This document shows positions 8,687 through 17,513 of a DNA stretch of 64,000 nt, piece by piece (positions within the stretch are counted from its first letter, which is position 1; each line of letters begins with the position of its first letter). Made by a program: the position numbers and the translations under genes. The stretch comes from Neobacillus sp. DY30 (lineage in GTDB: Bacteria > Bacillota > Bacilli > Bacillales > Cytobacillaceae), in assembly GCF_030123065.1 (NCBI RefSeq), contig NZ_CP126093.1:5400001-5464000 (forward strand), in the 5' to 3' direction. The notes beneath the pieces are model-generated. The model worked only from the letters and a program-made list of their open reading frames with translations. It did not search any database and was not told where the DNA came from.

Positions 8687-9622
8687 ATGTGGGATATGCC
8701 GCCGCCATATAAAGCCAGAAGTGAATCTTTGATATTAATGGTATTACGTATTTTGAACAAACGAATGAAATTAACTGAGGATGAACAGAGGTATTATCAA
8801 AACCAAGAGAAAGGTTTTCAAGGAGAAGTTCAGTTTGATATATTGACGGAGAAACTTAAACGCAGCAGCTATATTTTAAATGATTTACAGCTTGAAAGTA
8901 ACAAATCTAGTTTTCAACTGGATTCCTCCCTTATTTTTCAAGACACCTATTCCCTCTTTGATGTAAAAAATTTCGAAGGCGAGTACGTTTATGGTGATGA
9001 ATATTTTAAAACAATCAGCGGACGAGATTTCCAAAACCCCCTTGACCAATTAAAACGAAGTAAGTTATTACTAAGCCAGCTTCTCCAAACGCTGGGAAGT
9101 AAACTTACTGTTGAAGCATACGTGATTTTCATTAACCCCCAGTTTACGTTATACCAGACTCCACCTGACCTGCCTTTTATACTCCCCACCAAACTGGACA
9201 GCTTTATGAAGAAATTAGACCAGGGACCTTCACGATTAAACGACTCCCATAAAACGCTTGCGGATAAACTTATTTCGTTGCATCAGACAGTACCGCCCTA
9301 TACACATTTGCCGTCCTATGAGTATGATCAACTTAGAAAAGGAATCACCTGCAAAAAGTGTCTTTCATTCTCAGTTTCTGTTCAAGGAAAGAGAGTAATA
9401 TGCCATAGTTGCGGGTTCGAAGAAATGGTTACATCTGCTGTTTTGCGTATGGTTGGGGAATTTAGCTTACTTTTTCCAGATAGAAAAATCACCACAAATA
9501 TAATTCATGAATGGTGCAGGGTGGGTATTTCTAAGAAGACAATTAGTAGGACATTGGGAAAGTATTTAATGGTCAAAGGTGTTCACCAATGGACTTATTA
9601 TGAGTGGAAAGTGGATAAATGA
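8687..9622 (+). CDS. NERD (nuclease-related) domain protein with C-terminal zinc ribbon
   Basis: A 311-residue protein. Residues about 40-160 are a NERD domain: GFQGEVQFDILTEKL, then DSSLIFQDTYSLFDVKNFEGEY with the D..K core of restriction-endonuclease-like folds, then NPLDQLKRSKLLLSQLL. The last third has a CKKC...CHSC pair that would bind zinc. NERD proteins are common in Bacillus and are usually soluble; their substrate is mostly unknown. GGAG lies about 6 nt before the ATG; a second in-frame ATG three codons on is possible. It stands alone, divergent from the sugar operon and followed at once by repeat array 2. Confidence 0.8.
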   Translation: MWDMPPPYKARSESLILMVLRILNKRMKLTEDEQRYYQNQEKGFQGEVQFDILTEKLKRSSYILNDLQLESNKSSFQLDSSLIFQDTYSLFDVKNFEGEYVYGDEYFKTISGRDFQNPLDQLKRSKLLLSQLLQTLGSKLTVEAYVIFINPQFTLYQTPPDLPFILPTKLDSFMKKLDQGPSRLNDSHKTLADKLISLHQTVPPYTHLPSYEYDQLRKGITCKKCLSFSVSVQGKRVICHSCGFEEMVTSAVLRMVGEFSLLFPDRKITTNIIHEWCRVGISKKTISRTLGKYLMVKGVHQWTYYEWKVDK

Positions 9623-9644
9623 CAGTATTAAAGACAAATCTCGT

Positions 9645-10150
9645 GGTCTCTTGCTGAGTTTTTTCCTTCATCCCTATGATGAAAAACTAATCTCTTACTC
9701 TTTTGCTGAGTTTTGTCCTTCATCCCAATGATGAAGGACTAATCTCTTACTTTTTTTCTGAGTTTTGTCCTTCATCGCTATGATGAAAGACTAATCTCTT
9801 ACTCTCTTGCTGAGTTTTGTCCTTCATCCCTATGATGAAGGACTAATCTTCCACTCTCTTTTTGAGTTTTGTCCTTCATCCCTATGATGAAGGACTAATC
9901 TTCCACTCTCTTTTTGAGTTTTGTCCTTCATCCCTATGATGAAAGACTAATCTTCCACTCTCTTGCTGAGTTTTGTCCTTCATCCCAATGATGAAGGACT
10001 AATCTTCCACTCTCTTGCTGAGTTTTATCCTTCATCCCAATGATGAAGGACTAATCTCGTACTCTCTTGCTGAGTTTTGTCCTTCATCCTTATGATGAAG
10101 GACTAATCTCTTACTCTCTTGCTGAGTTTTGTCCTTCATAATAATAAAAT
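9645..10150. repeat. Array 2: about ten 52-bp hairpin units
   Basis: TTGCTGAGTTTTGTCCTTCAT and variants recur about ten times with an exact 52-bp step (for example TCCTT at 9664, 9716, 9768). In each unit GTCCTTCATC and GATGAAGGAC form a perfect 10-bp stem around a 5-nt loop. The array fills the whole space between the convergent NERD and binding-protein genes. The core is the same as in array 1 (GTCYTTCATC/GATGAAGGAC), but the linkers differ. Confidence 0.88.
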
Positions 10151-10175
10151 CCCCTAGTTAATAAACTAGAGGACA

Positions 10176-11489
10176 TTACGGCTTTTTGATATCTCTTAAC
10201 CCATTATTAATTTTTTCCGCTGCCTGGTTAGCAGCAATACCCACATCCTTACCATTCTTACCTACTTCCTCGAACAATTCCTTGATGGCTTCGCTGATAA
10301 CAGGATAGGCTGGGGTTACCGGCCGATTTTTCGAGTGGTTTTGATCTTGTTGGACGAAGATATTTTTTGGGTATTGATTGAGTTCAGGAAAGTCTTTTGC
10401 TACTGAATATCTCACAGGTAAATCCCCGGAGATTTCGACGAACTTTTTCGATCCCTCGTACCCGGTTGCGAATTTTAAAAATTCCCAGGCTTCCTCCGGA
10501 TGTTTGGTTTTCGAAGAAATCCCAAGTGCCCAGCCGCCATTCGGGACAATCTGGTAATCACCCTTCGGAAGCGGAGCAATCCCATAATCTTCTCCTAAAA
10601 CAAAATCTGGAGTTTGTTCCAATTCGGATAAGGCCCACGAACCCAAGACCGTCATCCCAAGCTTATCCGTTTCAAAAGGAGTCGGAGGCATTTCAACCGC
10701 CGCTACTCCATGCTTATAATATAAATCTTGATAAAATTGCAACGCATCTAAAGCTTCTTTAGAATTGATAAACCCTTGCGCGGTTGTTCCATCTGGACTA
10801 ATGACATCTGCACCAAACTGCCAAAGAATCGGCATTTTAAAATAAGCAGGACCTTCTCCAACATTAAATCCTTGGGCTGGGTCTATCCCAATCACACCCT
10901 TTGCTGGGTTGTTAATTTTTTTTGCAATCTCCAGTACTTCATCCCACGTCATGGGATTGTTTGGATCTCCTGATGGAAAAGGAATTCCCGCCTCCCTAAA
11001 AAGATTCATATTGTAAAATAAGGCAATACTGGATTCCACAATAGGGGCAAGAAAAATTTCATCCTTATACGTTAAACCCTTTAACACTCCTTCAGGTATA
11101 TCTTCAATATTGCCTTCCTCTTTCATATAAGAATCTATGGATAATAGAGAACCGGAATTTGCATAAAGAGCGAGGTTCGGACTATCAATGGCCATAATAT
11201 CTGGATGGTTTCCTGCCGCCAGCTCCGTGCGCAGCCTTAATTCGTATTCACTTCCCCAGTGCATCGATTGCATATTAATTTTAATATTAGGGTGTGATGC
11301 TTCAAAAGCGGCAATTACCTCTTCATAGGCTTGATTAAACGCTGGATTTGCCAAATTTCTTAAAAAGGTCAGCTCAATTTGCTTGGCTGGTTTCTCCTTA
11401 TCTGGATTTTCACTTGACAGTGGCGAAAAATAGTAAAATGCAAAACCTGCCAAACTAATAAGAAGGATTACCGCCATCCATTTCTTCAC
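10176..11489 (-). CDS. Membrane-anchored sugar-binding protein linked to a YesMN-type sensor
   Basis: I prefer the GTG at 11489 (437 residues): GAAGGGG lies 8 nt upstream, and it yields a clean N-terminus MKKWMAVILLISLAGFAFYY. The fold is extracellular binding-protein family 1 (PDIMAIDSPNLALYANSG, GGWALGISSKTKHPEEAWEFLKFATG). No lipobox cysteine follows the hydrophobic stretch, so it is probably held by an uncleaved signal anchor and not by a lipid. It lies 22 nt after the response regulator in the same operon. No permease genes accompany it. That suggests a role in presenting a sugar to the sensor kinase, though supply to the nearby LplBC-like permeases is possible. Confidence 0.82.
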   Translation of the reverse strand: MKKWMAVILLISLAGFAFYYFSPLSSENPDKEKPAKQIELTFLRNLANPAFNQAYEEVIAAFEASHPNIKINMQSMHWGSEYELRLRTELAAGNHPDIMAIDSPNLALYANSGSLLSIDSYMKEEGNIEDIPEGVLKGLTYKDEIFLAPIVESSIALFYNMNLFREAGIPFPSGDPNNPMTWDEVLEIAKKINNPAKGVIGIDPAQGFNVGEGPAYFKMPILWQFGADVISPDGTTAQGFINSKEALDALQFYQDLYYKHGVAAVEMPPTPFETDKLGMTVLGSWALSELEQTPDFVLGEDYGIAPLPKGDYQIVPNGGWALGISSKTKHPEEAWEFLKFATGYEGSKKFVEISGDLPVRYSVAKDFPELNQYPKNIFVQQDQNHSKNRPVTPAYPVISEAIKELFEEVGKNGKDVGIAANQAAEKINNGLRDIKKP

Positions 11490-11511
11490 TGTATCTGCCC
11501 CTTCCTTCCAA

Positions 11512-13086
11512 TCAACCTGCACCCTCTATCGAATTTCGAAATTCGACAGGTGTTTGTCCAAAGTGCTTTTTAAAGACCGTACTAAAATACCCTGAATTTG
11601 AAAAACCAACTAAGTTGCTGACATCAATGATTTTCAACTGTTTATCTTTCAGTAATTGTTTGGCCTTGTCCATTCTCAATGTAACCAGATAATCACTGAA
11701 GTTTTGGCCCACATGATTTTTGAAAGTTTCCGATAAATGGGCACTATTAATGTGAAATAAAGCAGATAAGGTGGTAAGGGATATTTCACTTGCATAGTGC
11801 TGGTCCAAATAGTGCCGAATACTATCGATTAATTTCTTATTGGAAAAACGAGCAAGACGAACTTTTTCAATGATTAAGGATGCCAATTGAATCAGGTCCT
11901 CTTTCACTTTATGTTGAGAATACAGCTTCCATATATTCTGCTGGCAATTCCAAATCATATTTTGAATGTTGTTCGTTTCGACATCATACTTTTTGGCTAA
12001 TGAACCCAACATAAATAACACTTGGTTGGCCGCAAATGAAAATGACATAACGGAACGACCTTCCAGAACCATCTTTAAATAATCTTTAAAAGCCGCAAAA
12101 TCAAGATTTTCAATTGAATTCGTTATCCGTTTCTCAAAGTCCGGAGAAAAGTCAAATAATTCTTCGCTTGGGGCAGTTTGGTCCATAATCTGTGACTTCG
12201 ATCCAAGTTGACTTTGGCTCCATGCAAGTAAACTGGATATATAGCCGCTCCGGTATTCTGACAATCCATTCACAATCGCACCAATACCAATGACCGTTTC
12301 TAATTTTAATAACTTGTTAACGTTAAGCTGAATATGTTGAACGAACTGGTCAACTGAAGAATTAGACTCCAATAGCATTAAAAGTTGAACCATATTTGGA
12401 TAGCTTGGATCTGTAAACACATAAGTTGCTTTATACTGTTGGGCAATTTCCTTACACAGCAGCTGGAATGGCAGCCTAAGTTCCTCTAGACGATTGTCAT
12501 CATTGCTTTCTCTAATTTCCACTGTTATAAACTGTACTTTTCCATTTTCAGTTGCTAGTTCTTCTAACTGAAGCTGCTGCAGCCTTTCCGTCACAATCGG
12601 AAGCTGTAATACTTCTTCTTTTGCTAAATGAAGGATAAATTGTTCCTGTAATTCTTGCAAATGAGAATGAACAAGCCTGCTCATTTGCGCGATTTCAGCT
12701 TGTTTTCTTTTCTCTTCCGCTACTTCCTTCCGTATCTTTCTTAATGCTTCTACTAATTCATCAGGGGCAACAGGTTTTAATAGGTAGTCTTTAACGCCTT
12801 GCTGCAGTGAATTTCGCACATACTCAAAATCGGAATAACCTGATAAGACAATGACTTTTACATGGGGAAATTCTTGATGGCAGCGTTTTGCCAACTCTAC
12901 TCCATCCATAATCGGCATTCGCATATCTGTAATGACTACATCGATATCTTCGGTTTGGAGGATATCAAGAGCTTTTCTCCCATTTGAAGCCTCTTCTACG
13001 ATCTGAAAACCCTCTTCTTCCCAGTCCACTTTTAAGCGTAAACCTTTTCGGATTTGAATTTCATCGTCAACGATTAATACCTTCAT
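11512..13086 (-). CDS. Response regulator with AraC-type DNA-binding domain (YesN type)
   Basis: A 524-residue regulator. Residues 1-120 are a receiver domain: acidic pocket D7-D8, phospho-acceptor Asp54 in DMRMPIMDG, switch lysine in LLKPVAPDEL. A long middle region with helical linker follows. About 420-520 hold two AraC-type helix-turn-helix motifs (SLTTLSALFHINSAHLSETF and IIDVSNLVGFSNSGYFSTVF). The gene overlaps the sensor kinase gene by 20 bp, so the two are translated together. Likely targets are carbohydrate uptake and hydrolysis genes, by analogy with YesN/LytR-like regulators. The sugar operon at 2.4-8.5 kb is an obvious candidate, but no site is proven. Confidence 0.9.
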   Translation of the reverse strand: MKVLIVDDEIQIRKGLRLKVDWEEEGFQIVEEASNGRKALDILQTEDIDVVITDMRMPIMDGVELAKRCHQEFPHVKVIVLSGYSDFEYVRNSLQQGVKDYLLKPVAPDELVEALRKIRKEVAEEKRKQAEIAQMSRLVHSHLQELQEQFILHLAKEEVLQLPIVTERLQQLQLEELATENGKVQFITVEIRESNDDNRLEELRLPFQLLCKEIAQQYKATYVFTDPSYPNMVQLLMLLESNSSVDQFVQHIQLNVNKLLKLETVIGIGAIVNGLSEYRSGYISSLLAWSQSQLGSKSQIMDQTAPSEELFDFSPDFEKRITNSIENLDFAAFKDYLKMVLEGRSVMSFSFAANQVLFMLGSLAKKYDVETNNIQNMIWNCQQNIWKLYSQHKVKEDLIQLASLIIEKVRLARFSNKKLIDSIRHYLDQHYASEISLTTLSALFHINSAHLSETFKNHVGQNFSDYLVTLRMDKAKQLLKDKQLKIIDVSNLVGFSNSGYFSTVFKKHFGQTPVEFRNSIEGAG

Positions 13087-14857
13087 CCTGTTTATCCCCC
13101 CTTTTTAAATTAATCAGTAGTGTAATCTTAGTTCCTTGATCTTTTTTAGATTCAATCCAATAGGAAAAGTCATTTCCATAAGTAAGTTTTAATCGGCCTA
13201 GTACATTTCTTAAGCCAATGCTGTTCCCTTTGCTTTCCAACGCCGCCATCGTTTCATCGGTTTGCTGTAAGGTTGAAATTATCTCATCTGACATCCCTAT
13301 GCCTTTGTCTTCAACGGATATACTGATCTGGTTACCAACCTTTTGAGTTTTTATAGAAATTTTTGCAAAGGTCTTTTCGCTAAAACTATATTTCACAGCA
13401 TTTTCCACGAGTGGCTGCAAAATAAACTTAATGACGGGAACCATTTCCGTTTCAGGGTCTGCATCCATATGAATGTGAATCATGTCCTCATATCTCAACT
13501 TTAATATGTTCGTGTAACTTATGATATAGTTTAATTCTTCACGTAGAGAAACAATATTGCTCTTTGTATTTAAGGAATATCTCAACATCTTTCCTAAATA
13601 AACACTGACATTCATAACCTCTTTATTTTTCTCTTGAAGTGCTAAACTGCCAATAATTTCAAGCGTGTTATTTAAAAAGTGAGGGTTTATCTGTAATAAT
13701 AAGGCTTTATATTCCGCATCCTTCCGGCGCAAATTGGCTTCATATTCGGTTTCAATTAAAGTCTGTAATCGGTCAATTGTATGATTGGTAACGTCGATAA
13801 GGTAATCAACCTCATTATTTTGAGATTTGCTGTCCGGCAGCAACACTTTTGCCCCTGAAAAATCTCCCCGCTCGATTAATCTCATTGCTTTTGCTAGTTT
13901 TCTTAAAGGACTTGTAATCGTGTTAGACATAAAATACGAAGCCACAATTGTTAGGATAAACAGGATGGCACTTGTTACTAAAAGGCTCTGCTGCAAATGA
14001 TTGGCCCTTGCGAACAATTCGGACTCCGTCACTTCACTTACTAAGATCCAATCACCAACTGACAGCTTTTGAAAGAAAACTAGATATTTTTCATCCCGAT
14101 AAGAAGCCTCAATGTGTCCTTCTTGGTCATCGCTGGCAGTAATTTGCTTCAAACTTTGCTGCAGGATCGAACTAGGTGTCATAATCTTTCCGGACAAAAC
14201 GTTTTCCCCGTGTTGATTTAACAAATAGGTATGCTCATTTTGTCCGTTCTTGATTTTATTTAAAGCCGTTTCAAGTAAAACCGATGGAAAATTCACCTTT
14301 ATAACCCCTGTTGAAATCATCGTATTAGTATCAATGAGGGGTAAAATATAGCTATTGATCTTCTTTTTCTGCATTTCTTGACTTTGTTGAAATGGATCTA
14401 AATGTGATTTAACATAGTCCTGGTTATTTTGAGTAAAATCCTGGTACCACTCTGTTTCATGAAGCGATGAATGACTTCCCCAAGACCCAGTTCCATCATC
14501 AAGCAGAACGGAGATGGACATGGCATTAGAATTGTTAATCATGATGGAGGATAGATTCTGTCTAAGCTGATTCATCGATGAGTCGATTTCTTCCTTTGCT
14601 GCACCTTGTCTACTTAATCTCAGCCATTCTTGTGTGGTTTGATCAACCAGTACTTGTTTGCCCAAATCTTCTGCCTGGGTGGTGATGGAATCAACGTATA
14701 GTGAAAACTGATCCATCATTTCGATGGTCAATTCTTGTGTCTGCTCGCGAATTTCAGTTGTAAAAAAGCTAGGAATAATGATTGATAGTATGATAAATGG
14801 AATTGTCAGTAAACATGTAAAAATCAGCAAAAATCGGTTTCGTAATGAAAAAAGCAT
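13067..14857 (-). CDS. Sensor histidine kinase (YesM type, HisKA_7TM-less HPK_8 class)
   Basis: The start is taken as the ATG at 14857 (596 residues), which has GGGAGG 5-6 nt upstream. Two membrane helices (about 6-28 and 285-305) bracket an extracellular sensing region of roughly 250 residues. A HAMP segment follows, then the PF06580-type kinase core LLLQINPHFLNNTLEIIGSL with the phosphorylated His. The HATPase domain has LQPLVENAVKYSF (N box) and DKGIGMSD (G1). It is the first gene of a kinase/regulator/binding-protein operon and should phosphorylate the downstream YesN-like regulator. Confidence 0.9.
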   Translation of the reverse strand: MLFSLRNRFLLIFTCLLTIPFIILSIIIPSFFTTEIREQTQELTIEMMDQFSLYVDSITTQAEDLGKQVLVDQTTQEWLRLSRQGAAKEEIDSSMNQLRQNLSSIMINNSNAMSISVLLDDGTGSWGSHSSLHETEWYQDFTQNNQDYVKSHLDPFQQSQEMQKKKINSYILPLIDTNTMISTGVIKVNFPSVLLETALNKIKNGQNEHTYLLNQHGENVLSGKIMTPSSILQQSLKQITASDDQEGHIEASYRDEKYLVFFQKLSVGDWILVSEVTESELFARANHLQQSLLVTSAILFILTIVASYFMSNTITSPLRKLAKAMRLIERGDFSGAKVLLPDSKSQNNEVDYLIDVTNHTIDRLQTLIETEYEANLRRKDAEYKALLLQINPHFLNNTLEIIGSLALQEKNKEVMNVSVYLGKMLRYSLNTKSNIVSLREELNYIISYTNILKLRYEDMIHIHMDADPETEMVPVIKFILQPLVENAVKYSFSEKTFAKISIKTQKVGNQISISVEDKGIGMSDEIISTLQQTDETMAALESKGNSIGLRNVLGRLKLTYGNDFSYWIESKKDQGTKITLLINLKRGDKQDEGINR

Positions 14858-15062
14858 GATTTCCTCCCTTCCAAACGAAGTCAAGTAAACCCTTACAATA
14901 AAAAAAATAATAGGAATAATATATTATAGCACTTAAATAATACTAGACTCTAGTACATGAAAAATGACAGTCACTTGAATTTTTTGAAACTGTTCAGCCG
15001 ATGTGTCAAAATAGGAAGTGATGAATCGCAGTAGAAATTTCCCCTTATTGGAGGCTAAGTTG

Positions 15063-15980
15063 ATGAGAACAATTAAACTAGGAACCACTAAATTAGAAGT
15101 GCCTGTAGTTGCAGTCGGATGCATGCGCATGCAGGCATTAGAAACGAAGGAAGCAGAGACTTTTATCCAAAGTGCATTAGAACAAGGAGCAAATTTCTTC
15201 GACCATGCTGATATATACGGGGATGGAAAATCTGAGGAAATCTTCGCAGAAGCAATCCAAATGAATGCGGATATTCGTGAAAAAATCATCCTCCAATCTA
15301 AATGCGGCATTCGCAAGGGAATGTTTGATTTTTCAAAGGAACATATTTTGCATTCCGTAGATGGCATTTTGAAACGGCTGAAAACCGAATACCTGGATAC
15401 TTTACTCCTCCACCGTCCGGATGCGCTAATGGAGCCAGAGGAAGTAGCGGAGGCATTTGACATCCTAGAAAGTTCAGGAAAGGTACGTCATTTTGGAGTT
15501 TCCAACCAAAACCCAATGCAAATTCAACTGCTGCAGAAATATGTGAAACAGCCGATTGCTGCGAACCAGCTGCAATTGAGTATCACGAACGCCAACATGA
15601 TTTCAAATGGCATCAATGTAAACATGGAGAATGATTCCGCGATTAATCGTGATGGCAGTGTCCTTGATTTTTGCAGACTGAACGACATCACCATCCAGCC
15701 GTGGTCACCTTTCCAATATGGGTTCTTTGAAGGAGTATTCCTAGGGAATGAAAAGTTCCCAGAATTAAACCAGAAAATCGATGAAATTGCCGCGAAATAT
15801 GAAGTGAGTAATACGACTATCGCGATTGCGTGGCTGCTGCGTCATCCAGCCAAAATGCAGCCAGTTATCGGTACGATGAACGTTGATAGGTTGAAGGAAT
15901 GTTGTAAAGCAAGCGAAATCACTCTAACACGCGAAGAGTGGTATGAAATCTTTCGTGCTGCTGGAAACATCCTGCCATAG
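15063..15980 (+). CDS. Aldo/keto reductase
   Basis: An NADPH-dependent oxidoreductase of the (beta/alpha)8 barrel class, 305 residues from the ATG at 15063, which has GGAGG 8 nt upstream. The catalytic tetrad region is visible: Asp47 and Tyr52 in FFDHADIYG, a lysine in LQSKCGI, a histidine in LLLHRPD. The C-terminal cofactor segment is QPVIGTMNVDRLKE. It resembles Bacillus YcsN and E. coli YdhF. The substrate cannot be inferred. It is monocistronic, with a strong terminator just after the stop. Confidence 0.9.
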   Translation: MRTIKLGTTKLEVPVVAVGCMRMQALETKEAETFIQSALEQGANFFDHADIYGDGKSEEIFAEAIQMNADIREKIILQSKCGIRKGMFDFSKEHILHSVDGILKRLKTEYLDTLLLHRPDALMEPEEVAEAFDILESSGKVRHFGVSNQNPMQIQLLQKYVKQPIAANQLQLSITNANMISNGINVNMENDSAINRDGSVLDFCRLNDITIQPWSPFQYGFFEGVFLGNEKFPELNQKIDEIAAKYEVSNTTIAIAWLLRHPAKMQPVIGTMNVDRLKECCKASEITLTREEWYEIFRAAGNILP

Positions 15981-15988
15981 TATAAAGC

Positions 15989-16020
15989 GAAGGAGTGCCG
16001 TTAAAGGCACTCCTTCTATT
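15989..16020. terminator. Terminator after the aldo/keto reductase
   Basis: AAGGAGTGCC and GGCACTCCTT form a perfect 10-bp stem with a 6-nt loop, followed by TCTATTTTG. It also lies 3' of the small lipoprotein gene on the other strand. Confidence 0.85.
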
Positions 16021-16049
16021 TTGTGATGATATGACGAAAGGGTTTAACC

Positions 16050-16205
16050 CTATTCATCATCTACCTCGTCATCACCGATTTGGTCCTCCTCCTCTACATC
16101 TTCAATTTTTTCCCCTTCTTCCGGCTGCTCATCATTTCCACAACCCGTGATGGTGAAAAGAGAAAAACCTAAAAGCAACATCATCAATAACCTCTTCATC
16201 TTCAT
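16050..16205 (-). CDS. Small acidic lipoprotein (51 residues)
   Basis: This short frame begins MKMKRLLMMLLLGFSLFTIT and continues GCGNDEQ. It is a textbook lipoprotein signal with lipobox ITGC and Cys22. The mature part is only about 30 residues and almost all Glu/Asp (EEGEKIEDVEEEDQIGDDEVDDE). AGGAGG lies about 9 nt upstream of the ATG. It would be a surface-anchored acidic peptide; function unknown. It sits alone between two terminators, so it is its own transcription unit. The length and complete signal argue for a real gene rather than a remnant. Confidence 0.72.
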   Translation of the reverse strand: MKMKRLLMMLLLGFSLFTITGCGNDEQPEEGEKIEDVEEEDQIGDDEVDDE

Positions 16206-16266
16206 TCCACTCAACCTCCTTTTATCCTTAGCTTTTCCAGATTAACCAGCAATATGACAAAAACAT

Positions 16267-16344
16267 AAAAGCAGCTGACCCTAACGACCAGCTGCTTTTA
16301 CTACAAAAAGAGGGTGCCCTAACTTTCTGGGCACCCTCTTTTTA
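16267..16344. terminator. Two adjacent hairpins downstream of ald
   Basis: Hairpin one: AAAAGCAGCTG with CAGCTGCTTTT (16267-16300). Hairpin two: AAAAAGAGGGTGCCC with GGGCACCCTCTTTTT (16304-16344), a 15-bp arm with T runs in both directions. The second is the terminator of ald on the minus strand. Confidence 0.88.
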
Positions 16345-16349
16345 CTGCA

Positions 16350-17483
16350 TTATAGAGCAATTAATTCTTTTTTCAGAGCGTCATCGACACTTACATAGTC
16401 GTGACCAAGATCCCTTGCAACTGCTTCAAAAGTAATTTCACCGTTTGCTACGTTTACTCCAAGTTTTAACGCTTCGTTTTCGGAGATTGCTTTATATACC
16501 CCTTTGTTTGCCATTTGTAAGGCATATGGAAGGGTAACGTTCGTTAATGCAATGGTAGAAGTTCTTGGTACGGCACCAGGCATGTTGGCTACGGCGTAAT
16601 GAACTACACCATGCTTTTCATAGGTTGGATTGTCATGGGTTGTAATATGGTCAATCGTTTCCACGATTCCACCTTGGTCGATTGCTACATCAACAACAAC
16701 AGAACCTGGCTTCATTGCCTTAATCATTTCTTCTGTTACCAGCTTAGGTGCCTTTGAACCAGGAATCAATACAGCACCAACTAAAAGGTCAGCTTCTGCT
16801 GCTGCCTGTGCAATATTGAATGGATTGGACATGAGTGTTTTAATGGAATTGCCAAAAATATCATCCAATTGACGTAACCGGTCAGCACTTACGTCGATAA
16901 TCGTTACATCCGCACCTAATCCAATGGCCATTTTCGCTGCGTTCGTACCAACAATACCACCGCCAATAATGGTCACTTTTCCACGGCTTACACCTGGAAC
17001 ACCTGCAAGAAGAATTCCTTTACCACCGTTTGACTTTTGTAAAAATTGCGCACCAATTTGGGCAGCCATTCGGCCAGCAACCTCACTCATAGGTGTCAGC
17101 AGCGGCAACGTGCGATTCATTGACACGGTTTCATAAGCAATCGCAAGCACGCCTTTTTCCTTAAGCGTCTGAGCTAACGCAGGTTCAGCGGCCAAATGTA
17201 AATAAGTGAATAATAGTAAGCCTTCACGGAAATAGCCATATTCACTTGAAAGCGGCTCTTTTACTTTCATAATCATATCTGACCCGGCCCATACGTCTGC
17301 CGCATTTTCAATAATTTCTGCACCAGTATTTAGGTAATCTTCATTGGTAAAACCACTGCCCACACCAGCGTTTTTCTCAACTAACACTTTATGCCCTGCA
17401 TTTACAAATGAAACGACACCAGCTGGAGTTAAAGCTACACGGTTTTCGTTGTTTTTAATCTCTTTAGGTACACCAATAATCAT
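16350..17483 (-). CDS. ald: Alanine dehydrogenase
   Basis: A 377-residue NAD-dependent L-alanine dehydrogenase (alanine to pyruvate plus ammonia). The N-terminus MIIGVPKEIKNNENRVALTP is diagnostic. Lys75 and His96 (YLHLAAEP) are the conserved catalytic and pyruvate-binding residues. The Rossmann segment VTIIGGGIVGTNAAKMAIGLG follows in the middle. Length is standard. The upstream permease gene is separated by 30 nt on the same strand, so the pair probably imports and deaminates alanine, as needed for growth on alanine and for sporulation. A strong terminator follows. Confidence 0.97.
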   Translation of the reverse strand: MIIGVPKEIKNNENRVALTPAGVVSFVNAGHKVLVEKNAGVGSGFTNEDYLNTGAEIIENAADVWAGSDMIMKVKEPLSSEYGYFREGLLLFTYLHLAAEPALAQTLKEKGVLAIAYETVSMNRTLPLLTPMSEVAGRMAAQIGAQFLQKSNGGKGILLAGVPGVSRGKVTIIGGGIVGTNAAKMAIGLGADVTIIDVSADRLRQLDDIFGNSIKTLMSNPFNIAQAAAEADLLVGAVLIPGSKAPKLVTEEMIKAMKPGSVVVDVAIDQGGIVETIDHITTHDNPTYEKHGVVHYAVANMPGAVPRTSTIALTNVTLPYALQMANKGVYKAISENEALKLGVNVANGEITFEAVARDLGHDYVSVDDALKKELIAL

Positions 17484-17513
17484 GACAATCTCTCCTTTTT
17501 AAAAAAAATTAGA

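Noticed and set aside
14933..15463. Minus-strand ORF of 176 codons
   Set aside because: Antisense to the clear aldo/keto reductase gene; composition is that of a shadow frame.
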